Shown: positions 33,146 to 43,190, numbered from the stretch's first letter. The stretch: 64,000 nucleotides of DNA from Candidatus Obscuribacterales bacterium (GCA_019752635.1 JAIELX010000106.1:1-64000), one strand, 5' to 3'. Translations and numbers: made by a program. Notes: generated by a model not told the origin, from the letters alone.

Positions 33146-35560
33146 ATGTCAGGGTCTCGCAATCCCAATCTCGGCGTTATTGCCGGTACCGTCGCCTCTG
33201 ATGCCGCAGGCGACGAATGGCAGCGCAATCTCGGACATTCCAAAATACATTTGGGTTTGCCTCGTAAATCCGACTGGTGGACGGGGCGTCCGCCAGAGCA
33301 ATGTCACGGATACAGCCCGGCGGGACAGCTACACTCGATCGAAATGCCCAATCTGGCAACCTGCACCCGGCAACAAGTGAGTGACTATTTCGACAACACT
33401 TGGACACTGACTGAAGTGTTGTTCTCATCGCTGATCGGCGATGAACCATTTTACCGACCGCCCTATCATGCCCTTCGCCACCCGCTCATTTTCTATTACG
33501 TGCATCCTGCGGTCTTGTACATCAACAAACTTCGTTTAGCCGGACTTCGAAACAGCGGTGTTAATCCCTACTTCGAAAGCCTGTTCGAAACCGGCGTTGA
33601 CGAAATGAGCTGGGATGACATGTCTAAAAATGTCATTGAGTTTCCAACTATTGACGAGGCGCATCAATACCGCGCCCAAGTGTATGCAGCAGTAAAACAA
33701 CTCATCGATACGCATCCCGCTCTTGAAGATGGTCATCGGCCATTCTTGCAAGACCATCCCCTCTGGGCGCTATTCATGGGCTTCGAGCACGAGCGCATTC
33801 ACCTTGAAACCTCCAGTGTTCTGATTCGAGAGCTGCCAGTACATTTGGTATCACCCCCCTCGCAGTGGCCGGCGATCGCTCCCGTAACGGAAGGGCAGGT
33901 CAACTATACGCCTCAACCTGGCATCGATTATCCGACGAATAATTTCGCGCTGGTTCCGGCCAAAAGCGTGAGCTACGGAAAACCGTTCGAGTGGCCTTCA
34001 TATGGATGGGACAACGAATACGGAACCCGTTCAGCAAGACTGAGCGAGTTTTCAGCCACCAGATTTTTGATCAGCAACGGCGAGTTCTGGCAATTCGTCA
34101 ATGATGGCGGTTACGTCAACAAGGACAATTGGTCGGATACCGGTTGGCGTTGGCGCTCGTTTCGCAATGTCAAATGCCCGACATTCTGGGTTCCGGACGG
34201 TCCGGCAGGCGCGCACCAATACAGATTGCGAACCTGCTTCGATGTGATTCCCATGCAGTGGAATTGGCCGGCAGTAGTGAATTATCACGAAGCGCGCGCC
34301 TTCTGCGTATGGAAATCACAGAAGGACCAAAGCAGCTACCGCTTGATCACTGAAGCTGAGCACCAGGCTATGCGCATTGCATCCAACATCCACAACCAGG
34401 ATGTTGAGACACTTGTCGTGCCACCACCCTTCAATGTCAATTTGCGTTGCGGTTCCGAGTCAGCGGTAGACGACTCCAAGCGAGTCGGATACCCTTTCGC
34501 CGACTTATTCGGAAATGTATGGCAATGGTGCGAAGATCACTTCAATCCGCTTGAAGGATCGCGAGTGCATCGATACTACGATGACTTCAGCACACCGTGC
34601 TATGACGGACAACATCAAATGATCATGGGTGGCTCGTTTGCCAGCACAGGTCATGAAGCAACCGTATGGGCGAGATTTCACTTCCGTCCGCACTTCTTCC
34701 AACACGCAGGATTCAGATTGGTGCAAGTGCCCGACCGCAGCGACGGTTGCGTTGTGCGCATCGGCGAATCAGAAGACAGTACAAACCCTTACGAAACAGA
34801 GAGCGTACTCAATGAGTACATGACGTTGCACTTCGCACGGCCGGACGTGCAAATGCCGCACTCATTCGGTCCCGGGCATGCCACCATGTTCCCGCAGCGT
34901 TGCGCCGATCTCGTAACCGAATGGTCGACCAAGCTCGGACTTCCTCGTTTGCGAGCGCTTGACGTCGGTTGCGCTGTCGGTGGTGCTACATTCAGGCTGG
35001 CTGAAACTTTCGAGGAAGTGATCGGGGTCGATCTCAGCGAACAGTTCATCAACACCGCTAAGAAACTCAAAACAGCCGGCGAACTCAAATTCAACTGCAA
35101 AATTGAAGGAGAATTGTTCGAAGAATACTCAGCCGTCGTGTCGAAGCAAGCAGCGGATCGTGTTGTCTTCAGACAAGCGGATGCTTGCTCGCTCCCCCCT
35201 GAATTCCTGGACTTCGACGCCGTGCTGTTGGCGAACCTGTTGTGCCGCCTACCCAGCCCTGGCGCGTGCCTCGCCCGTATGTCCGGTGAACGCGGTATTG
35301 TGAAGCCTGGAGGACTTCTGGTAATCGTTTCCCCCTATACCTGGATGGAGCGTTTCACTCCACGCGACATCTGGCCCGGCGGCTTCACGGACGCCAACGG
35401 CGAACAGTGCTTGTCCGAGGACGGATTGAAGAACTTGCTGTCCAACACTTTCGAGCTGCTGGAGAAACGGGATGTTCCGCTGGTAATTCGCGAGCACCGC
35501 CGCAAGTATCAATACATTGTTTCGCAGGCTCTGGTCTGGCGTCGGCGAACCTCTTCTTAG
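33146..35560 (+). CDS. ovoA: 5-histidylcysteine sulfoxide synthase / 4-mercaptohistidine N1-methyltransferase (OvoA)
   Basis: An 804-residue enzyme that builds the antioxidant ovothiol from histidine and cysteine. Its DinB-like N-terminal part (about 50-260) carries the non-heme iron histidines: HALRHPLIFYYVH at ~108-120 and EHERIHLE (HxxxHxE) at ~213-220. An FGE-sulfatase-type domain (about 270-550) includes NVWQWCEDHFNPLEGSR, VMGGSFASTGHEA-like MIMGGSFASTG and HFRPHFFQHAGFRLV. The C-terminal SAM methyltransferase (about 590-800) has ALDVGCAVGGATFRLAE and GVDLSEQF. Full length of the fused bacterial form. GAGG lies before ATG. Confidence 0.92.
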   Translation: MSGSRNPNLGVIAGTVASDAAGDEWQRNLGHSKIHLGLPRKSDWWTGRPPEQCHGYSPAGQLHSIEMPNLATCTRQQVSDYFDNTWTLTEVLFSSLIGDEPFYRPPYHALRHPLIFYYVHPAVLYINKLRLAGLRNSGVNPYFESLFETGVDEMSWDDMSKNVIEFPTIDEAHQYRAQVYAAVKQLIDTHPALEDGHRPFLQDHPLWALFMGFEHERIHLETSSVLIRELPVHLVSPPSQWPAIAPVTEGQVNYTPQPGIDYPTNNFALVPAKSVSYGKPFEWPSYGWDNEYGTRSARLSEFSATRFLISNGEFWQFVNDGGYVNKDNWSDTGWRWRSFRNVKCPTFWVPDGPAGAHQYRLRTCFDVIPMQWNWPAVVNYHEARAFCVWKSQKDQSSYRLITEAEHQAMRIASNIHNQDVETLVVPPPFNVNLRCGSESAVDDSKRVGYPFADLFGNVWQWCEDHFNPLEGSRVHRYYDDFSTPCYDGQHQMIMGGSFASTGHEATVWARFHFRPHFFQHAGFRLVQVPDRSDGCVVRIGESEDSTNPYETESVLNEYMTLHFARPDVQMPHSFGPGHATMFPQRCADLVTEWSTKLGLPRLRALDVGCAVGGATFRLAETFEEVIGVDLSEQFINTAKKLKTAGELKFNCKIEGELFEEYSAVVSKQAADRVVFRQADACSLPPEFLDFDAVLLANLLCRLPSPGACLARMSGERGIVKPGGLLVIVSPYTWMERFTPRDIWPGGFTDANGEQCLSEDGLKNLLSNTFELLEKRDVPLVIREHRRKYQYIVSQALVWRRRTSS

Positions 35561-35720
35561 CGTCCCGCTCCCTTCACCTCCGCGCCTGAACGGCGTTCGA
35601 TCCTCTTTGCAGCGATAAACCTCCGTTCGAGCTGAGCTTGTCGGAATTTATCAGGCAATTCCAGTTTCGCCCGCCACCCGACTCGGGTAAGATAAGCTCG
35701 TGGATTGAAAGGATTGGCAA

Positions 35721-37865
35721 GTGCGCGTCTGGCCGGGATTGCCCTACCCGCTTGGTGCTACCTGGGACGGTAGAGGTGTAAACTTTGCCATTTTTTCCGA
35801 AAATGCGTCCTCGATCGAACTCTGCCTATTCGAGACTGAGACCGACGACGTCGAGTCTAAGAGGATTAAGCTGCCGGAGCAGACCAATCAAGTCTGGCAC
35901 GGTTATTTTCCCGATATTCGCCCCGGACAGCTTTACGGCTACAGAGTTTATGGTCCTTACGCTCCTGACAGAGGACACCGGTTCAATCCAAACAAATTGC
36001 TGCTTGACCCCTACGCCAAATCGATAGCGCGAGACTTACGATGGCACGACGCGTTGTACGGTTATCGTCAAAACGATCCCAACATGGATGCGTCTTTTGA
36101 CAAACGCGACAGCGCCCCGTTTGCTCCACGCGCGCAAATAATCGACACGGCCTTCACGTGGGGCAACGACATTCCACTGAAAACACCGTGGCACAAGACC
36201 ATTATTTACGAGATGCACGTAAAAGCATTTACTAGACAAATGCCAGGCGTACCGGACAGGTTGCGCGGCACCTATAGTGGTATCGCAACCGAAGCAGCCA
36301 TAAATCACCTGGTCGATTTAGGAGTGACAGCAGTTGAGCTAATGCCGGTGCACCACCATGTGTCCGAGCATCGACTGATCAAGCAAGGTCTTGTTAACTT
36401 CTGGGGCTACAACACGCTCTCCTATTTCGCCCCGGACCCGAGATTTTCAGCAGCTAGAGAATCCTACTTCGCGGTGCATGAGTTCAAGGCAATGGTACGA
36501 GCACTGCATGCCGCCGGGTTGGAAGTGATACTAGATGTGGTGTACAACCACACCGGCGAGGGCAGCGAACTCGGTCCCACTCTTTCCTTTCGCGGAATCG
36601 ACAATGCGGCATACTACAGATTGTCCGGCATAGATCGCCGACTCTACGTAGACTTTACCGGCTGCGGCAATACGCTGAACATGCAGCATCCACGCGTCCT
36701 TCAAATGCTAATGGATAGCTTGCGATACTGGGTTCAGGAAATGCACGTTGACGGTTTCCGCTTTGACCTTGCCAGCGCGCTGGCAAGAGAGTTGCATGAC
36801 GTGAATCAGCTTTCGGCGTTCTTCGATGTGATTCACCAGGACCCTGTTCTGTCGCAGGTAAAGCTGATTGCCGAACCTTGGGACGTAGGTCCCGGCGGTT
36901 ACCAGGTTGGTAACTTTCCTGCGGGTTGGGCAGAGTGGAACGGCAAATACAGAGACAATGTACGCCGTTTTTGGAAGGGAGACGGCGGGCTTATGAGCGA
37001 ATTCGCAACTCGCCTCACCGGCTCCAGCGACTTGTACGGACACAGCGGCAGAAAGCCCTATGCCAGCATCAACTTTGTTACCTGCCACGATGGTTTTACG
37101 TTGGAGGACCTGGTTAGCTACAACAAGAAACACAACGAAGCAAATCTGGAAGAGAACCGCGACGGGTCAGACGCCAATTACAGTTGGAACTGCAGTGTCG
37201 AGGGTCCCTCTGCCGACCCGGATGTCAAAGAAATGCGCGCTCGCCAGAAACGAAACCTGATGGCCACTCTTTTGCTGTCGCAGGGAATTCCGATGCTTCT
37301 TTCCGGCGACGAGCTCAGTCATACTCAAAACGGCAACAACAACACCTACTGCCAGGACAATATGCTTACCTGGCTCGACTGGAGCTGGAACCCGGAGAAA
37401 CGTCAGTTCTACGAGTTCATGCGCAAGCTGGTCAAGATTCGCAAGGACCATCCCGTACTTCATCGGCGGCGATTCTTTCACGGCAGAGACATTCGCGGTA
37501 CAGGCATCAAAGATATCTACTGGGTGACTCCATCCGGACGTCAAATGGAAGATGCAGACTGGCATGCCGCCAACGTTCGCTGCCTGGGCGTTTGCTTTAC
37601 CGGTGAAGTCGACGAACTCACGGAACACGGAGAACGTCTGGAAGATGACAATCTGCTGCTGCTGCTCAATGCTTCCGACGACAAAGTAATGTTCCGGTTG
37701 CCACCATTTCCGGCGGAGCTTCCCTGGCTTGAGTTGATGCTCGATACCAGCCATCCCGTCGATGCACCAATCTGTCGGGACCCGGCAACACCTTACGAGC
37801 TGGAAGCTCGATCACTGGCGTTGTTCCGCTGGCCATTCGAGGCATTGTACCGCCCGGTCAAATAG
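35721..37865 (+). CDS. glgX: Glycogen debranching enzyme GlgX (isoamylase family, GH13)
   Basis: A 714-residue enzyme that hydrolyses alpha-1,6 branch points in glycogen. A CBM48 N-terminal domain (about 5-100, PLGATWDGRGVNFAIFSENA) is followed by a GH13 barrel (~150-590) with VILDVVYNHTGEGSE, the nucleophile in VDGFRFDLAS, the acid in IAEPWDVGPGGY and NFVTCHDGFTLEDLV. The segment LLSQGIPMLLSGDELSHTQNGNNNTYCQDN is specific to the GlgX group. A C-terminal beta domain closes. GTG start after AAAGGA. No other glycogen genes in the window. Confidence 0.93.
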   Translation: MRVWPGLPYPLGATWDGRGVNFAIFSENASSIELCLFETETDDVESKRIKLPEQTNQVWHGYFPDIRPGQLYGYRVYGPYAPDRGHRFNPNKLLLDPYAKSIARDLRWHDALYGYRQNDPNMDASFDKRDSAPFAPRAQIIDTAFTWGNDIPLKTPWHKTIIYEMHVKAFTRQMPGVPDRLRGTYSGIATEAAINHLVDLGVTAVELMPVHHHVSEHRLIKQGLVNFWGYNTLSYFAPDPRFSAARESYFAVHEFKAMVRALHAAGLEVILDVVYNHTGEGSELGPTLSFRGIDNAAYYRLSGIDRRLYVDFTGCGNTLNMQHPRVLQMLMDSLRYWVQEMHVDGFRFDLASALARELHDVNQLSAFFDVIHQDPVLSQVKLIAEPWDVGPGGYQVGNFPAGWAEWNGKYRDNVRRFWKGDGGLMSEFATRLTGSSDLYGHSGRKPYASINFVTCHDGFTLEDLVSYNKKHNEANLEENRDGSDANYSWNCSVEGPSADPDVKEMRARQKRNLMATLLLSQGIPMLLSGDELSHTQNGNNNTYCQDNMLTWLDWSWNPEKRQFYEFMRKLVKIRKDHPVLHRRRFFHGRDIRGTGIKDIYWVTPSGRQMEDADWHAANVRCLGVCFTGEVDELTEHGERLEDDNLLLLLNASDDKVMFRLPPFPAELPWLELMLDTSHPVDAPICRDPATPYELEARSLALFRWPFEALYRPVK

Positions 37866-37867
37866 AA

Positions 37868-37901
37868 ACCGGAGGCGCCGATTTTAGGCAGCACCTCCGG
37901 T
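37868..37901. terminator. Terminator-like inverted repeat
   Basis: ACCGGAGG (37868-37875) pairs with CCTCCGGT (37894-37901) across 18 bases, right after glgX and between convergent genes. There is no clear T-run, so this is a weak call. Confidence 0.4.
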
Positions 37902-37933
37902 GGTGTTCATCTGTATTGCTACGAGAAAAAAGT

Positions 37934-38446
37934 CTATTTCAAACTTGGCTCAGCAACTTTGCGCGCTTCGCTTAGAACTGCTTGCAGTTTTTCTTCTTTT
38001 TCGTGTGTCAAAGAAGTCTTCAACACCTTGCCGCCCGTGCCTTGCAATTCTTCCATGACTTTGTCCGGAGTCATGCTGCGCACCAATACAAAAAGTGCGG
38101 ACGATCCCGGTGTCAAAGCAGCCGACACATCTTTCATGAAGTGGTCATTGATGCCAACATCCGTGAGCGCACCGGAGATAGCTCCGGAAACTGCACCTAC
38201 AGCAGCGCCAAAGAATGGAGAAAGGAACAGGGCCCCTATCAACATTCCCCAGAATGTTCCGCTAACCGCTCCTGTGGAGGTGGGATCAAACACTTGATTG
38301 AGCTTGATCTTTCCATCGGGCTTCTTCACGGCAACAACCGCATCTTCCAAGTCAATCAAATACTCTCTTTGCAATTTAAGCAACGTCAAACGGACTTCTT
38401 CGGCTTTATGAACATCGTCGTAGCCGATGACAACCAACTGGCTCAT
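37934..38446 (-). CDS. DUF1269 family membrane protein
   Basis: 170 residues. The N-terminal QLVVIGYDDVHKAEEVRLTLLKLQREYLIDLEDAVVAVKKPDGKIKLNQ is the family hallmark. A Gly/Ala-rich hairpin (about 58-100, GTFWGMLIGALFLSPFFGAAVGAVSGAISGAL) and the terminal KVLKTSLTHEKEEKLQ follow. DUF1269 proteins are small membrane-associated proteins often linked to stress; the mechanism is unknown. AAGGAGAG lies before ATG 38446. Confidence 0.88.
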   Translation of the reverse strand: MSQLVVIGYDDVHKAEEVRLTLLKLQREYLIDLEDAVVAVKKPDGKIKLNQVFDPTSTGAVSGTFWGMLIGALFLSPFFGAAVGAVSGAISGALTDVGINDHFMKDVSAALTPGSSALFVLVRSMTPDKVMEELQGTGGKVLKTSLTHEKEEKLQAVLSEARKVAEPSLK

Positions 38447-38660
38447 GGATCTCTCCTTGTTGTGCCTGAGCTACACTCCAACGGGCAACTATTGCACCGC
38501 CGGATCTCAGAATTTATTTTCACTATGGGAAAATGGTACGACACTGAGAGGTCGAAAAAAGATTAGATCTGAAGATCCGTGCAAATTGGCCTGAGGCGCA
38601 GATAAATCACGGAGCCCAGCCCCCCCCCTTTGCATCCACCCGTGATCATGGACCTCTGCA

Positions 38661-39047
38661 TTACCTCTGATCGAGCTTGACCACAGCTTGAGCCGCAACA
38701 AAACGATCAGTATCCGTCGTTAGTGCATACAGCAATGCAACCGGCAGCGCTCCATTGTGAATAAGCTCCAACCGAATTTGTGAATCGGAATCTGTGAGCA
38801 GCGTGCGCAGCATCTCCGGTGAAGCGGAGGGATCTTTTGCCAACGCGAGCTTAGTTTCTCGCGTCAATTGAATCGTCCCTGCTAATACGGGCTTGCGTTG
38901 GAACTTACGAAACATTGGCTTGAACAAATCGGCAATGGACTGGCAGATTCCGACAATCAGCTCCACAAGCGGTCCGCGATCAGAGTGATGTCTGCGCGTA
39001 CCTTGCTCATCGTATCCACTACCACTCTGCATGGCGATGTAATTCAT
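38661..39047 (-). CDS. Small repeat protein (HEAT / leucine-rich-variant-like)
   Basis: 128 residues, soluble. The C-terminal half has two consecutive helical units, TKLALAKDPSASPEMLRTLLTDSDSQIRLELIHNGALPVALLYALTTDTDRFVAAQAV, which resemble the leucine-rich-repeat-variant or HEAT units that follow L-A-x-D-P-S/N-T-P. The N-terminal part is a charged region of unknown role. GAGG before ATG 39047. Hypothetical, with a likely protein-binding role. Confidence 0.6.
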   Translation of the reverse strand: MNYIAMQSGSGYDEQGTRRHHSDRGPLVELIVGICQSIADLFKPMFRKFQRKPVLAGTIQLTRETKLALAKDPSASPEMLRTLLTDSDSQIRLELIHNGALPVALLYALTTDTDRFVAAQAVVKLDQR

Positions 39048-39420
39048 GTTTGCACCTCACATACTTTGTGCGTGAAAGTTTTCGGCATAAAGGCCGCCCC
39101 GGGATATTGTGAAGAAGCACAATATCAATCGAGTTTTGAAACACTTACTTGAGACACCCGACACAGAACTGATTGCTATTAGTTGAACTAAATTCGTGCA
39201 AACTAATTCGTGTTGGACAACCATAATTGTCATTCGTCACAAAATTGTGACTACGATCGTCGATTTTGTCGTATTTCCCGGACACTTGCGCTGGTCTGGC
39301 TATATAGACTCAATTCAAAACAAGAAGCGGAGCGACCAAGACCGCCCCGCTTTAAATTCTTGTTTCTTGCTCACACGTTGGAGGATTAACTCTAGAGAAC
39401 TGCCCCGACTGCCCGGGTTA
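39048..39420. other. Intergenic region with terminator, no gene supported
   Basis: 373 bases. Holds the terminator of the VIT/vWA gene and the promoter of the 38661-39047 gene. A plus-strand frame at 39196-39633 runs into the opposite strand of the real gene and is a shadow. Confidence 0.5.
39325..39352 (-). terminator. Rho-independent terminator of the VIT/vWA gene
   Basis: On the minus strand AAGCGG (from 39352) pairs with CCGCTT (to 39325) around a 16-base loop with further G-C pairs, and the transcript then runs into CTTGTTTT. It lies 69 bases after the stop at 39421. Confidence 0.65.
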
Positions 39421-42147
39421 TTAGCTGAACAAGTTGGAGTCTCTTGCGGAAGCCAACAACCAATTCAGCACACCGGGGATTGCAAGACCAAGCACCATCA
39501 GACCGACTCCAGCAACCATTCGCGTGCGTGCGCTCATTTTAAACAACCCTCCGCTGGACCTTCCAAGAGCGCCCAAAATAAGGTTGACCAATCCAATGGC
39601 CAGCCCCAGAATCTCGCTGCTGTTAGCAAATAGATTGAGCAACGCCTCCAAATTGGCAAGGTTGTTCACGCGAACAGTGCCAGCAGTATTGATACCTTGT
39701 ATGACGGTACTATCTCCGCCTTGCGGTCCAATCGCACCATTGGTGGCGCCTTGAAGCGTCGGTGCAGTCGCAACCGCTACGTGGTCCTCGAAAGCATCTG
39801 TTGCTGAAGCGTTAGCCACAGCCGGACTGGATCCACTTTGAATACCAAACGCCCCTCCGCTACTATTAGTCATTACTACGGCACCGGATACGGGCGTTAC
39901 CAGGTTATTAGCGACAGCTATACGAGCAGCCTCCGTTACGCGATTCTTGAGAAGCAAATTGGCGCACTGATATCCGGACTCAAGCACGCTGAGCTCCTGC
40001 GCCTGAGGTCCCTGCGCGATAGCACAAGTCGGCACTTTCGTAGTACGAGCCCACTTCACCGTTAGTTCCTTAGCACCGGCTTGCCAGCGTTGAAAGAAAT
40101 GTTGCAAGTCATCTTGCACATTAGCATTCCGCACGATAGGCGTAAAGGGTCCAATTTCCTTATGGTTTCGAAAGAGCTCGTTCGCATCCGTCCAACAATC
40201 GTCTAAGGCCAATTCTAAGAATCTGGGTGCCGCCGCATACGGTGCCATAATGTACATTTCATTGTTGAATCCAGGCTGAGGTCCATGAACCCACAGAACA
40301 GCGCCACCGCTACTCTCGCCGGCAAATTCCGCCGCCTTCACTAGCGCTTCAAGATTATCGCGACCGCCCTTAAAAGAACTGGTCTCAAGCTTCTTTAGCC
40401 CATCTTGAAAGCTGAGCATTTTGGGCTCAGAATCGTCGTTGGCGATTAGCAACTTGGTCTCAATTCCGGACGGTAACTTAGCCAGAGCGTTTTTGATACC
40501 GACTAGATGTTGACTGACGGACTTCGACCCGTCGACCACCACCACCAACCGGCGTGGGCTCACCGCAGAGACTTCGTTGACTTGTTGAACTATATACTCG
40601 CCTTTATGTAGCGGATCTTCCACAGCGATTGTCGCTCTGCGATTAGAGTCATGAACCCGGATAGCAAACGAAGAGCCATTCAACTCATCATCCTTCAGCT
40701 TCGCCACTAGCAACCCGTCACCATCGGCAGTGATAGTGCTTTCTCTTCCATTCAAGGATAACTTCGCTTTGTTCGGTGCTCGCAAGCTTAACGTATGCTG
40801 CCCCGAAAGCGAAAAATTGTTATCGATGAACCGAGGAAGCGCCAGCGATAGTTCTTCCGGTCCGTCAATCTTGAGTGCCTGCGTTATTGTCACAGCCACT
40901 TTCACTTCCCCCTGAGAAGGCACCGGTGAGCACTGCAACAAGTACCGCCCTCGGCCTAGATCGGTAATCAAAGCAGGCATCTGGTGGCTTGTCCGTGCAT
41001 CAACTTCTTCGGGTTTGTTGTAAGTCGAAGCAAACACGGCCTTCTTCGGTTCACCATTGATCCACAAAGTCATACCGGACAACAGCGTTCCAGCGGGAAG
41101 GGCTATCTCAGCACGAGCTTCTTGCTCCTGGTATGTCTTGTTCTTAAATACGAATGTCCAATCCATAGACGCGCTCATCGTGTCAGCGTGAACGGTTCCG
41201 TGAATGGCGGAGCGAACCAGCGACAAGCCTTCTATGGGCGATCCGACAACGTGTCTTCGCAAGTAATCATTCGACATCAGTGCCATATTGGTATTCTTTT
41301 GATCTCTGAAAGGTTTGCCGGTTGCAGCAAAGTAGAGTTGTTGCAGCGCGCCATTCGGTAGGCGCAGAAACACTCCAGCCATGCCGGAAGGCGCAGAATC
41401 GGCGCAATTCATCCGTATGTCTTTCTCCGGTTCTAAGTCTCGCAGCAGCGAAATTCCTTTAGCCTGGTCTGATAAGTTATCAGAGACAGCCATGGTTTCT
41501 GCAATACGAATCAAGGTCAAGCGCGCTTCGCTGCCTGCAATCCCCAGCAAAGCGATCATGATGCCTGCAACAGCATAACCTATGGTGCGTACCCTGGCCA
41601 TTGTCGTTTCTTTCAACTTACGTGCACGATCAACAAGGCAAATGCCAATTATTGCCGACACGCCGCTTATGGCACCTAGCAAGGAGTAAGTAAGGCCGTG
41701 GGCTACACCCAGATGATCGACGACAGGGTACCCCATCGCCAAAGCGACCAACGTAAATGCACTTGCGAACAAACTAGTGCCTATGCCAAGCCCGCTTAGT
41801 AGTCCGTTTCGCACAGGAAAGCGGCTGTCTTTGTTAGTAATTCCAGACCAGAGAAAATAGTTTCCTAACGGAATTGACAGCACAAGGCCGCTTTCCACGA
41901 GTGTTTCCAACGGGCGCAACAGTGCCAAGTGCCAAAGTGGTTCTACATTTAGAGCCGCGGTACAACTGATTGCAAGCGCGGGCAGAGCCACGCCCAACAG
42001 CATGTTGACTTTGCCTTCACCACCTTGCCACACCCCAACAGGTTCTTCAGGATGCCATCTGAAATTGTTTTCCTCCTCATGAACCTGTTCGTCTTGCGCC
42101 TTCGCGCCTTCAGATTCATGAGCATTCCACTCTACATTCGTTTCCAT
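39421..42147 (-). CDS. Polytopic membrane protein with VIT and von Willebrand factor A domains
   Basis: 908 residues. A charged N-terminus leads into five membrane segments (about 45-205). A VIT-type domain (~320-440, DWTFVFKNKTYQEQEARAEIALPAG...WINGEPKKAVFASTYNKPEEV) is next, then a vWA domain (~545-720) with the MIDAS-like RRLVVVVDGSKSVSQHL (D-x-S-x-S). The C-terminus has two more hydrophobic stretches (LGLAIGLVNLILGALG, MVAGVGLMVLGLAIPGVLNWLLA). VIT-vWA pairs occur in inter-alpha-inhibitor-like surface proteins. Role unknown; likely cell envelope. ATG 42147 follows AAGGGG; the frame extends to 42195. Confidence 0.72.
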   Translation of the reverse strand: METNVEWNAHESEGAKAQDEQVHEEENNFRWHPEEPVGVWQGGEGKVNMLLGVALPALAISCTAALNVEPLWHLALLRPLETLVESGLVLSIPLGNYFLWSGITNKDSRFPVRNGLLSGLGIGTSLFASAFTLVALAMGYPVVDHLGVAHGLTYSLLGAISGVSAIIGICLVDRARKLKETTMARVRTIGYAVAGIMIALLGIAGSEARLTLIRIAETMAVSDNLSDQAKGISLLRDLEPEKDIRMNCADSAPSGMAGVFLRLPNGALQQLYFAATGKPFRDQKNTNMALMSNDYLRRHVVGSPIEGLSLVRSAIHGTVHADTMSASMDWTFVFKNKTYQEQEARAEIALPAGTLLSGMTLWINGEPKKAVFASTYNKPEEVDARTSHQMPALITDLGRGRYLLQCSPVPSQGEVKVAVTITQALKIDGPEELSLALPRFIDNNFSLSGQHTLSLRAPNKAKLSLNGRESTITADGDGLLVAKLKDDELNGSSFAIRVHDSNRRATIAVEDPLHKGEYIVQQVNEVSAVSPRRLVVVVDGSKSVSQHLVGIKNALAKLPSGIETKLLIANDDSEPKMLSFQDGLKKLETSSFKGGRDNLEALVKAAEFAGESSGGAVLWVHGPQPGFNNEMYIMAPYAAAPRFLELALDDCWTDANELFRNHKEIGPFTPIVRNANVQDDLQHFFQRWQAGAKELTVKWARTTKVPTCAIAQGPQAQELSVLESGYQCANLLLKNRVTEAARIAVANNLVTPVSGAVVMTNSSGGAFGIQSGSSPAVANASATDAFEDHVAVATAPTLQGATNGAIGPQGGDSTVIQGINTAGTVRVNNLANLEALLNLFANSSEILGLAIGLVNLILGALGRSSGGLFKMSARTRMVAGVGLMVLGLAIPGVLNWLLASARDSNLFS

Positions 42148-42551
42148 GTTGAACCCCTTTATTGAGTGACCAGACCGAGTTGAGACCGCATACAAAGCGG
42201 CCGCCTACGGTGGCATCTCACGCTTAGAGCCGACCGCAAAAGAATTGATTATGCGCAGGGGAACACAGCAGCGATCAATCGCTGAATTGCGATTAGCCGA
42301 TGAATGTTCCCCTGCCTCACGCTCCATTGCAATCATAGAGCCGCAAAGTATTGCCCACAACTGCGATTCGTCATCGCATTGGTCACAAGTCATGCATGAC
42401 GCATGTCACACTATGGACTCTCAATTGGGCGACCTTCGGCAAATTTGTCCGGATACGCTTGGAGGGCAAGGCATCCGGAATAATGCTAAGCGGGCTGGAC
42501 CCTCGCGTCCGGGGGAGCCGCAGACTTCACATCGAGATCACAACTTGCGGG
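42148..42551. other. Intergenic region, no gene supported
   Basis: 404 bases between two minus-strand genes; contains the promoter of the VIT/vWA gene. Short frames on both strands are not supported. Confidence 0.4.
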
Positions 42552-43190
42552 TTAGGTGCCTGTGCGCGCAAGGAGCTCCGCATCCATGTATGAGCGATCG
42601 CCGAGAGATTCCAAAAGCGGTCCGTGCTCATTGAAACGAACTCTGCTGATCGAGCCGGCAGGTGCATCAATGCGATCGCGATAACGTCCCAGTTCAATTC
42701 CCAACAAGCTGCACAGAATAATGCGGATAGTTGCCTTGTGTGAAACGACAAGCACATTGCCGGTGGTGTACTTTTTCTGAATTTCACAAATAACCGGCAT
42801 CGCTCGCCCCGCAATCTGCGCAGCAGTTTCGCCTTCGGTCGGAGCATTCCATGAGGGTTCGCTTTGCCAGCGATTGTAGTCGTCCATGTAATTCTCTCGC
42901 ACGAAATCCAGCGTCTGTCCTTCCCAGAGACCATACCGAATCTCCCTCAGTCCCTCTCTGAGCGCAGGCTCGATTCCTACAGCCTTACACAACGGAGCGG
43001 CGGTTGACTGAGTTCGCTTCATCGGGCTGCAATAGACAGCACTCCATTTGATATCTTTGTGCCTGACCGCAAACATCTCCGCCATCTTGTTGCCAGCCGC
43101 AGTGAGGTCCGCGTCGATGTCTCCGCAGAAACCTCCGCTCACGCTGAAATCAGTTTCTCCGTGCCGTAGCAGATACAGATGAAGAGACAT
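42552..43190 (-). CDS. Histidine phosphatase (phosphoglycerate mutase-like)
   Basis: A 212-residue branch-1 histidine phosphatase. The catalytic R-H-G-E is in YLLRHGETDFS, the second Arg in YCSPMKRTQSTA, the proton donor Glu in LREIRYGLWEGQT and the second His in VLVVSHKATIRIILCSLLG. The fit is closer to broad-specificity phosphatases (CobC/GpmB type) than to glycolytic mutase. ATG 43190 with GGAG 6 bases upstream is preferred over GTG 43202. Soluble and monocistronic. Confidence 0.87.
   Translation of the reverse strand: MSLHLYLLRHGETDFSVSGGFCGDIDADLTAAGNKMAEMFAVRHKDIKWSAVYCSPMKRTQSTAAPLCKAVGIEPALREGLREIRYGLWEGQTLDFVRENYMDDYNRWQSEPSWNAPTEGETAAQIAGRAMPVICEIQKKYTTGNVLVVSHKATIRIILCSLLGIELGRYRDRIDAPAGSISRVRFNEHGPLLESLGDRSYMDAELLARTGT

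Noticed and set aside
39196..39633. Plus-strand frame of 145 residues
   Set aside because: Its second half is the antisense of the VIT/vWA gene; composition is typical of a shadow.
42205..42634. Frames in the gap between the VIT/vWA and phosphatase genes
   Set aside because: Short, on both strands, no motif or ribosome-binding site.
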